A stretch of 19,431 nucleotides of DNA from the NCBI GenBank assembly GCA_947575475.1, contig CANPNN010000006.1, positions 1-19,431 on the forward strand. The letters are read 5' to 3'. Every line of letters begins with the position of its first letter. Within the stretch, counting starts at the first letter, position 1. The position numbers and the translations under genes are program-made. Under the pieces are notes generated by a model. That model saw only the letters and a program-made list of their open reading frames with translations. It did not search any database and was not told the origin of the DNA. Positions 14,524-19,431 of the stretch are shown piece after piece. The stretch is from an uncultured Pseudoflavonifractor sp. Its GTDB lineage: Bacteria > Bacillota_A > Clostridia > Oscillospirales > Oscillospiraceae.

Positions 14524-15078
14524 TTAGACCGCCATGAGCTCCTTTTCCTTCTTCTCGCACAGCTCGTCAAGCTTCTTGCAAATCTTATCCGTCAGGTCCT
14601 GGAGGTCCTTCTCCCCCAGCTTCCTGTCGTCCTCGGTGAGCTCGTTTTTCTTCTCGGCGGCCTTCAGCTTATCCATGGCGTCCCGGCGGATGTTGCGGAC
14701 GGCCACCTTGCCGTTTTCGGCGTACTTGCGTACCTGCTTGGTCAGCTCCTTGCGCCGCTCCTCGGTGAGCTGGGGGAAGGCGAGACGGATCACCTGGCCG
14801 TCGTTCTGGGGATTGATACCCAGGTCGGAGGACTGGATGGCCTTTTCGATCTCCTTCAGGATGCTCTTATCCCAGGGCTGGATCATCAGGCTCCGGGGGT
14901 CGGGAGAGGAGATGGTCCCCACCTGGTTGACGGGGGTGGGGGTCCCATAGTAATCCACGGTGATCTTATCCAGCACGGCGGCGTTGGCCCGGCCCGCCCG
15001 GACGGAGGCAAAGTCGCTGACCACCACGTCCACGGTCTTGTTCATCTTGTCCTCAAAATCCTTTAGAATGTCCAGCAT
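14524..15078 (-). CDS. frr: Ribosome recycling factor
   Basis: RRF splits post-termination ribosomes together with EF-G. The 184-residue protein is full length and matches the family along its length: an N-terminal helix (MLDILKDFEDKMNKTVD), RAGRANAAVLDKI, VDYYGTPTPVNQVG, the PRSLMIQPWDKSILKEIEKA segment, GINPQNDGQVIRLAFPQLTEERR, and a long charged C-terminal helical bundle. The ATG at 15078 has AAGGAGG at good spacing inside the end of pyrH, whose stop is one base away. The two are therefore almost certainly co-translated, as in most bacteria. Confidence 0.98.
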   Translation of the reverse strand: MLDILKDFEDKMNKTVDVVVSDFASVRAGRANAAVLDKITVDYYGTPTPVNQVGTISSPDPRSLMIQPWDKSILKEIEKAIQSSDLGINPQNDGQVIRLAFPQLTEERRKELTKQVRKYAENGKVAVRNIRRDAMDKLKAAEKKNELTEDDRKLGEKDLQDLTDKICKKLDELCEKKEKELMAV

Positions 15079-15079
15079 T

Positions 15080-15802
15080 TTACTTTACCTCCTTGATAAG
15101 CGTTCCTATTTTCTCCCCCATGACCACCCGGTAGATGTTCTCCGGGTCTTTGAGGGCAAAGAGCATGACGGGGATATTGTTATCCATGGAGAGGGATGTG
15201 GCGGTGGAATCCATGACCTGAAGGTGCCGGGCCAGCATCTCCTCATAGGTGATCTGGTCGTATTTGACGGCGCTGGCGTCCTTGCGGGGGTCAGCGGAGT
15301 AAACTCCGTCAATATTTTTGGCCAGCAGGATCACGTCTGCATCAATCTCCGCGGCCCGGAGAACGGCGGCGGTGTCGGTGGAGAAGAAGGGACAGCCTGT
15401 GCCACAGGCAAAGATGACCACCCTCCCCTTCTCCAGATGCCGGATGGCCCGGGAGCGGATATAGGGTTCGGCGATGGCCTTCATCTCAATGGCGGTCTGG
15501 ACCCGGACGGGGACCCCGTGCTGTTCCAGTACGTCGGCCACCGCCAGGGCGTTGATGGAGGTGGCCAGCATCCCCATATGGTCGGCCCGGGTGCGCTCCA
15601 TCCGGTCGCCGCCGTCCTTGACCCCCCGCCAAAAGTTGCCGCCGCCCACCACGACGCCCACCTGGACGCCCGACTCGATACATTTTTTGATGACCTGGGC
15701 CACCCGGCCGATGACATCAAAGTCCAGACCCCGGCCTGCGTCTCCGGCCAGGGCTTCGCCGCTGATTTTCAAGAGCACTCTATGATATACCGGGCTTGCC
15801 AT
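15080..15802 (-). CDS. pyrH: UMP kinase
   Basis: PyrH phosphorylates UMP to UDP and is a hexameric member of the amino acid kinase family, allosterically controlled by GTP and UTP in other bacteria. The 240-residue protein has the N-terminal LLKISGEAL (Lys12), [65 protein letters not shown] and a C-terminal [10 protein letters not shown]. The ATG at 15802 has GGAGTGA 8 nt upstream. It is the first gene of the minus-strand cluster here: rpsB and tsf, its usual upstream partners, are not directly upstream. Instead a terminator and the hisC unit precede it. Confidence 0.98.
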   Translation of the reverse strand: MASPVYHRVLLKISGEALAGDAGRGLDFDVIGRVAQVIKKCIESGVQVGVVVGGGNFWRGVKDGGDRMERTRADHMGMLATSINALAVADVLEQHGVPVRVQTAIEMKAIAEPYIRSRAIRHLEKGRVVIFACGTGCPFFSTDTAAVLRAAEIDADVILLAKNIDGVYSADPRKDASAVKYDQITYEEMLARHLQVMDSTATSLSMDNNIPVMLFALKDPENIYRVVMGEKIGTLIKEVK

Positions 15803-15847
15803 ATTCCCATCACTCCGCTCTGATTTTTTAGGATCGTTGTATGCTTT

Positions 15848-15853
15848 ATTTTA
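15848..15853 (-). promoter_or_regulatory. Candidate -10 element for the pyrH operon
   Basis: In the AT-rich gap between the hisC terminator and pyrH, the minus strand reads TAAAAT, about 46 nt before the start codon. ATGCAA at a 16-nt spacing is only a weak -35. A promoter is needed here because the upstream unit is terminated, but the exact site is uncertain. Confidence 0.4.
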
Positions 15854-15922
15854 ATATAAATTTGCGCTCTTGCATAGGGGGAAATGAAAGATTTTACAAA
15901 TTGTTTGCGGTTTTCCTTTATG

Positions 15923-15952
15923 AAAAAGGGCCGCCTGTGGGCGGCCCTTTTT
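15923..15952 (-). terminator. Rho-independent terminator of the DUF951-hisC unit
   Basis: GGGCCGCC (15928-15935) pairs with GGCGGCCC (15940-15947) around a four-base loop, with A5 and T5+ on its flanks extending the stem. Minus-strand transcription from hisC (stop at 15960) ends in this hairpin followed by T5. It separates hisC from the pyrH cluster. Confidence 0.93.
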
Positions 15953-15959
15953 TCTTATC

Positions 15960-17024
15960 CTATCCTTTTTCCCCGATGATCGCTCTTAACGCCTCGCACA
16001 GGGCCGCCATGTCCTCCTCCGTACCGATGGTGATACGCAGGTAGTCCCGGATACGGGGCTTATCCCACCAGCGGACCAGGATGCCCCGGTCCCGCAAGCC
16101 GTCCAGCAGGACCTTGCCCGGCACCCTTCCGTGGCTGACAAAAAGAAAATTGGCGGAGGAGTCGCAGACGGTGAAGCCCATTTTGCGAAGTTCGTTGGAG
16201 GTGAACGCCCGGGCGTTTTTGATCTTATCCAAGGCAGCCCGGAAATACTCCTTATCCCGGATGGCCTCCACCGCTCCGGCCTGGGCCAGACGGTCCACAG
16301 GGTAGGAGTTGAAGGAGTCCTTCACCGTATTAAGGGCGGCGATCAGATCTTCATCCCCCATGGCGTAACCCACCCGAAGGCCAGCCAGAGAACTGCTTTT
16401 GGAGAAGGTCCGGACCACCAGCAGATTGGGACAGCGGCCGATCAGCTCTACGGCAGAGCGGGCGCCGAAATCCACATAGGCCTCATCCACAATGACCACC
16501 CGGCCTGGGTCAGCCTCAACAATGGTCTGCAGGTCGCAAAACGCTATCTCCCGGCCCGTTGGGGCGTTGGGGTTGGCAATGACCACCCCGCCGCACGGCT
16601 CCAAAAACGGCTTGACCGGAAGCGAAAAGTCTTCATCCAGAGGGATCTCCTCCCAGGTCAGGCCGTAGAAGGAAGCGAAGACCGGGTAGAAGGAATAGGT
16701 CACATCTGCAAAACGGATCGGGCGGCCCGGGTCAAAAAAAGCGGCGAAGGCCAGGCTCAGGACCTCGTCAGAACCGTTGCCCACAAAGACCTGTCCGGGC
16801 TTGATCCCCTGGTCCTGGGCGATGGCCTCCCGCAGGGCCAGGCAGGTGGGGTCAGGGTAAAGGCGCAGGTCCGCAGCGGCCTGCTGGATCGCCCGAAGGA
16901 CCATGGGGGAAGGGGGATAGGGATTCTCGTTGGTATTCAGCTTGATGAACTTCCGCCCCTGGGGCTGTTCGCCGGGAACATAGGGGGTCAGGCCCCTGCA
17001 ACGCGCACTCCACAGCTCTTTCAC
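15960..17024 (-). CDS. hisC: Histidinol-phosphate aminotransferase
   Basis: HisC is a PLP-dependent class II aminotransferase converting imidazole-acetol phosphate to histidinol phosphate with glutamate. The 354-residue protein shows KLNTNENPYPPSP near the N terminus, GNGSDEVLSLAF, VVIANPNAPTG, VIVDEAYVDF and the PLP lysine Lys209 in RTFSKSSSLAGLRVGYA. Near the C terminus are FLFVSHG and LRITIGTEEDM. The GTG at 17024 overlaps the stop of the upstream DUF951 gene by 4 nt (GTGA) and has GGGAGGAGG upstream, so translation is probably coupled. No other his gene is in the window. Closely related enzymes can act on aromatic amino acid or cobalamin intermediates (CobD-like), so the exact substrate is somewhat uncertain. 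Confidence 0.9.
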   Translation of the reverse strand: MKELWSARCRGLTPYVPGEQPQGRKFIKLNTNENPYPPSPMVLRAIQQAAADLRLYPDPTCLALREAIAQDQGIKPGQVFVGNGSDEVLSLAFAAFFDPGRPIRFADVTYSFYPVFASFYGLTWEEIPLDEDFSLPVKPFLEPCGGVVIANPNAPTGREIAFCDLQTIVEADPGRVVIVDEAYVDFGARSAVELIGRCPNLLVVRTFSKSSSLAGLRVGYAMGDEDLIAALNTVKDSFNSYPVDRLAQAGAVEAIRDKEYFRAALDKIKNARAFTSNELRKMGFTVCDSSANFLFVSHGRVPGKVLLDGLRDRGILVRWWDKPRIRDYLRITIGTEEDMAALCEALRAIIGEKG

Positions 17025-17212
17025 TGCGCCGCCTCCTCCCGAATGATCTTTTTAATGCTCTTCTCTGCCTTGGAGCGGGGGATCATCAGCTCGTGGCCGC
17101 AGCCCCGGCATCGAAGTTTAAAATCCATGCCCACCCGGAGCACCAGCCACTCCCGACTGCCGCAGGGATGGGTCTTTTTTAGCTCCAGAACATCGCCCAC
17201 ATGAATATCCAC
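17021..17212 (-). CDS. DUF951 family small protein
   Basis: This 63-residue cytoplasmic protein matches the DUF951 family of Firmicutes throughout: HVGDVLELKKTHPCGSREW, LRVGMDFKLRCRGCGHELM and PRSKAEKSIKKII. The cysteines at C17 and in CRGC are characteristic and suggest metal binding or nucleic-acid contact. The family has no established function that I can state with confidence. The GTG start has AAGGGGG upstream at a slightly long distance. It is the promoter-proximal gene of a two-gene unit with hisC. In other Firmicutes this family is often found near chromosome-partition or ribosomal genes, not hisC. Confidence 0.93.
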   Translation of the reverse strand: MDIHVGDVLELKKTHPCGSREWLVLRVGMDFKLRCRGCGHELMIPRSKAEKSIKKIIREEAAQ

Positions 17213-17245
17213 GACCGCAGCCCCCTTCCTCTTGTCTTTTTTTCT

Positions 17246-17274
17246 ATTATAGAATCCCCGATTCTTCCTGTCAA
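17246..17274 (-). promoter_or_regulatory. Perfect consensus sigma-A promoter for DUF951-hisC
   Basis: The minus strand reads TTGACA (17274-17269), a 17-nt spacer, then TATAAT (17251-17246): both hexamers match consensus exactly with ideal spacing. Its start point should be near 17239, about 27 nt before the DUF951 start codon. It points away from the divergent S1-domain gene. Confidence 0.92.
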
Positions 17275-17346
17275 TTCAAGTTGTCCCGTTGCATATCATA
17301 TCCCATCCCGAAAATGCGAGGGTCAGACAGAAAGGATTTGGTAAAA

Positions 17347-18276
17347 TTGACAAACAGCTTTCTTCCGGAGGGCCGTCTGCTCCACACCCCGGAAAATACC
17401 GCGGCTTGCAAGGACAAGGATTCCCTGGCCCGGGCCATGGGTACGGGGATGATACTGGAGGGGACCGCCCTTCTGTGTGACGAGGCCCATGATCTTCTGG
17501 TCCGGGTGGGACCCTTCACCGGGCGCATCCCCCGCCAGGAGACCGCCCTGGGTATTGCCGAGGGCTCTACCCGGGATATCGCCATCCTCTCCCGGGTGGG
17601 AAAACCCGTATCCTTTGTGGTGGAAGCTCTGGATGAGCGGGACGGGAAGTTCTGCCCCCTGCTCTCCCGAAGAAAGGCCCAGGAGAAGGCTCTGGACTAT
17701 ATTTTGTCCCACTGGGTCCCCGGGCTGGTGGTCCCCGCCACGGTGACCCACCTGGAGCCCTTTGGGGCCTTTGTGGACATCGGCTGTGGAGTGCCCTCCA
17801 TGATCGGGGTGGAGCGGCTCAGCGTATCCCGGATTGCCCACCCCGCCGACCGGCTGCGGGTGGGGCAGGAGATATTCGCCGCCGTGCTGTCCCTGGACCA
17901 GGAGCAGCGGCGGGTGATGCTGACCCACCGGGAGCTGCTGGGGACCTGGGAGGAGAACGCCGCCCTCTTCCGGCCGGGGATGACGGTGCCCGGGTATGTG
18001 CGGGGACTGAAGGAATATGGGGCCTTTGTGGAGCTCTCCCCCAACCTCTCAGGGCTGGCCGAGTGCAAAGCCGGAGTCCGGGAGGGGGACCGGGTCTCCG
18101 TATACTTAAAGTCCATCCTGCCGGAGCGGATGAAGCTGAAGCTGCTGATCATTGATGTATTGCCTCCGCTGGAAAGCCCCGAGCCCAGCCGGTATTTTAT
18201 TACAGATGGGGTGCTGGACCAATGGACTTATGCCCCCGAGGGCTGTCAGAAAGCCGGGGGAGAAACGATTTTTTAG
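17347..18276 (+). CDS. S1-domain RNA-binding protein (S1-like)
   Basis: This cytoplasmic protein of 309 residues has three S1/OB-fold units. The first is degenerate (about 34-100, GMILEGTALL to GRIPRQE). The second, about 128-200, is a good S1 domain (VPATVTHLEPFGAFVDIGCG ending RRVMLTHRE). The third, about 211-278, has VPGYVRGLKEYGAFVEL. It resembles the short S1-type proteins annotated as ribosomal protein S1 homologues in Clostridia and is too short for a canonical six-domain S1. The TTG at 17347 was preferred: AAAGGA lies about 10 nt upstream and it gives an N terminus starting TNSFLPEGRLLHTPEN. An in-frame ATG at 17314 lacks a ribosome binding site and would add 11 residues. The gene stands alone, divergent from DUF951-hisC and followed by its own terminator. 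A translational or RNA-regulatory role is inferred from the domains. Confidence 0.88.
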   Translation: MTNSFLPEGRLLHTPENTAACKDKDSLARAMGTGMILEGTALLCDEAHDLLVRVGPFTGRIPRQETALGIAEGSTRDIAILSRVGKPVSFVVEALDERDGKFCPLLSRRKAQEKALDYILSHWVPGLVVPATVTHLEPFGAFVDIGCGVPSMIGVERLSVSRIAHPADRLRVGQEIFAAVLSLDQEQRRVMLTHRELLGTWEENAALFRPGMTVPGYVRGLKEYGAFVELSPNLSGLAECKAGVREGDRVSVYLKSILPERMKLKLLIIDVLPPLESPEPSRYFITDGVLDQWTYAPEGCQKAGGETIF

Positions 18277-18277
18277 C

Positions 18278-18330
18278 ATAATAGCAGGGAGCGTTCAGGC
18301 CATGGTCTGAATGCTCTCTGCTATTATTTT
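18278..18330 (+). terminator. Rho-independent terminator of the S1-domain gene
   Basis: A long stem (18278-18298 with 18307-18327, two G-U wobbles, loop GCCATGGT) starts directly after the stop codon at 18276 and is followed by TTTT. It should end plus-strand transcription. It is also close to the end of the minus-strand DUF2752 remnant, but the minus side lacks a clean T-run. Confidence 0.85.
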
Positions 18331-18340
18331 CCATACCATT

Positions 18341-18699
18341 TTAGCTCAGGCTGGATAGATTCCGAAATACGCCATATCCAACCAAAAGGATCGCTACAGC
18401 CGTCCAGGCCCGGTTTTCCCAAACGGAGCCTTTTCTCTCCCCCATCCGCACATACCGAACAGCCCTCAGGCCAAGCAATACCGCCAAAATAGGCAGCAGG
18501 ATGACAAGAAAGGGGTTGGCGCGCCACGCCCCCGCCCAGACACTCCGCAGCCGGGACACAACAGGCCCGTTGCCATATAGAAGGGGCAGTATAGCCCCCG
18601 CCCCAGCAAACGGATCACCCACACATAGCCAAAACCTAAAGCCAGAAGGACCCCCAGGCCGCCCAACAGGCGTAGAAGCCGGGCCTTAGAAGCCGCCAT
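18341..18699 (-). pseudogene. DUF2752 membrane protein, frameshifted
   Basis: Two overlapping minus-strand frames together resemble one DUF2752 protein. From the ATG at 18699 the first frame gives a hydrophobic helix and then YCPFYMATGLLCPGCGVS, the family's hallmark, and runs out of sense after 18538. The second frame continues the family pattern from about 18540: VWAGAWRANPFLVILLPILAV, then a membrane helix ending GYGVFRNL, with TAA at 18341. Family members have about ten more residues between CPGCG and the ANP motif (TR-A-AL-G type), so a short deletion of non-multiple-of-three length is the best explanation. The start overlaps the DUF4234 stop by 14 nt, as expected for a coupled pair. Function of the family is unknown. 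Confidence 0.7.
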
Positions 18700-19033
18700 T
18701 GGGAGAAAAGCGGTTCAATTCGCTCTGCATTAGGGCAAGGGCGACAATGTCCAGACCGAACAGACTCAAAAGCAGATAGGCGATGGCCTGGCTGCCGCCG
18801 GGAGTCCCTCTGGCCTCGTCCAGGAACTGGCCCATTTTATAGCACCAATAGATACCGTAAATCCCGCAGGTGACCAGGGTAAAAACCAGGACCATACCAC
18901 TCTCTGTTTGCATGGGGTAATTACACACCTCCTGGACATCCCGGTGGATACAGTACATCCAGTACAGTCCGTAGATTCCGCAGGTTATTATGGTCAAAAC
19001 GATACACATGGCTACGCTTCGATTTTGCTTCAT
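18686..19033 (-). CDS. DUF4234 domain membrane protein
   Basis: This 115-residue membrane protein has three predicted helices, about 7-27, 47-66 and 83-103. The first two share the motif TCGIYGLYW (17-25) / TCGIYGIYW (55-63), and the third ends ALMQSELN (100-107). This pattern is the DUF4234 signature, found across Clostridia in short proteins of unknown function, often next to DUF2752 or zinc-ribbon membrane proteins. The ATG at 19033 has a moderate AAAGGCGGGG upstream. It lies 71 nt downstream of rarA with no visible terminator between them, and its end overlaps the broken DUF2752 gene. Confidence 0.85.
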   Translation of the reverse strand: MKQNRSVAMCIVLTIITCGIYGLYWMYCIHRDVQEVCNYPMQTESGMVLVFTLVTCGIYGIYWCYKMGQFLDEARGTPGGSQAIAYLLLSLFGLDIVALALMQSELNRFSPNGGF

Positions 19034-19104
19034 GTCGTTCCCCGCCTTTCTTTCTCTTCAGCTTATATGGATCACTGGCTTTCTATTCTGCCGATCCCGG
19101 TTTT

Positions 19105-19431
19105 TTATTTTTGTTCCCCCTCTTCCCCCTTGATCTTCTCCCAATACTGCCTGGCCGCCTGCTCGTTTTTGTTGTCGCCAAAAACATAGTATTGGGCGCC
19201 CAGGAGAATGTCGGGGAGATATTGCTGCTTCACCCAGTGGCCGGGGAAGCTGTGGGGGTAGAGATAACCCTGATCCCGCTCCATCCCCGCCGAGTCGGCG
19301 TGGACGTTCTGGAGGTGCCGGGGGATGTCCCCGGTGCGCCCCGCCCGCACGTCGGCCTGGGCGGCGGCGATGCCCTGGTATACCGTGTTGGACTTGGGGG
19401 CGGTGGCCAGCAGGATCACCGCCTGGGCCAG
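19105..19431 (-). CDS. rarA: Replication-associated recombination protein A, C-terminal part
   Basis: Only the C-terminal 108 codons are in the window; the frame is open to the right edge, so the AAA+ ATPase part lies outside. The visible part matches the MgsA/RarA C-terminal domain: LAQAVILLATAPKSNTVYQGI, then ADVRAGRTGDIPRHLQNVHAD, GYLYPHSFPGHWVKQQYLPD and QYYVFGDNKNEQAARQYW. RarA acts at stalled replication forks and forms a tetramer through this domain. It ends at TAA (19107-19105). Within this part there is no sign of damage. Confidence 0.93.
   Translation of the reverse strand: MAQAVILLATAPKSNTVYQGIAAAQADVRAGRTGDIPRHLQNVHADSAGMERDQGYLYPHSFPGHWVKQQYLPDILLGAQYYVFGDNKNEQAARQYWEKIKGEEGEQK

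Noticed and set aside
14291..14560. Minus-strand 89-codon open frame across the frr-uppS gap
   Set aside because: It overlaps the end of frr and the hairpin, has no ribosome binding site and shows no family resemblance.
1..19431. CRISPR arrays, insertion sequences, tRNA or rRNA genes, phage or defence genes
   Set aside because: No regularly spaced repeats, transposase motifs, terminal inverted repeats or structured RNA genes were seen by eye.

Overview
This window looks like a chromosomal segment of a GC-rich member of the Clostridia, most likely an Oscillospiraceae-type gut Firmicute (Flavonifractor/Lawsonibacter/Intestinimonas-like). The grounds are a PolC-type replicative polymerase, the Firmicute gene order pyrH-frr-uppS-cdsA-dxr-rseP-(ispG)-polC, a DUF951 protein, a DUF4234/DUF2752 pair, frequent GTG/TTG starts with strong AGGAGG-type ribosome binding sites, and a SleB-type cell-wall hydrolase typical of spore formers. 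The genus is an inference from gene content, not from a search.

Layout. (1) 151-3260, plus strand: a membrane-anchored 5'-nucleotidase followed by a BMP/PnrA-type substrate-binding lipoprotein. They probably form one transcription unit that releases and binds extracellular nucleosides. A bidirectional terminator separates them from (2) a secreted stalk-domain/SleB-like hydrolase on the minus strand (3310-4101), which has a good sigma-A promoter. (3) 4174-4594: a small unrecognised ORF on the plus strand, ending at a second bidirectional terminator. (4) 4609-15802, minus strand: the core housekeeping cluster, transcribed pyrH, frr, uppS, cdsA, dxr, rseP, ispG, a broken small lipoprotein gene, polC. 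It joins UMP supply, ribosome recycling, the MEP isoprenoid pathway (dxr, ispG), undecaprenyl diphosphate synthesis (uppS), CDP-diacylglycerol synthesis (cdsA), site-2 proteolysis (rseP) and replication (polC). Most junctions are only 1-5 nt. (5) 15923-17274, minus strand: a DUF951-hisC pair with a 4-bp overlap, driven by a perfect TTGACA-17-TATAAT promoter and closed by a terminator. (6) 17347-18330, plus strand: a three-S1-domain RNA-binding protein with its own terminator. (7) 18341-19431, minus strand: the 3' end of rarA, a DUF4234 membrane protein, and a DUF2752 gene that appears broken by a frameshift and a small internal deletion.

Most of the window is ordinary core genome. I found no CRISPR array, insertion sequence, tRNA, rRNA, phage gene or defence system. 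The most interesting points are the two decayed or frameshifted small genes (a YD-repeat-like lipoprotein inside the polC cluster, and DUF2752), a strong perfect hairpin between frr and uppS, the translationally coupled DUF951-hisC unit, and an orphan small ORF isolated by two bidirectional terminators. Start sites were moved inward from the longest possible ORF where ribosome binding sites or family length argued for it (5'-nucleotidase, hydrolase, ispG, dxr, cdsA, uppS, S1 protein).
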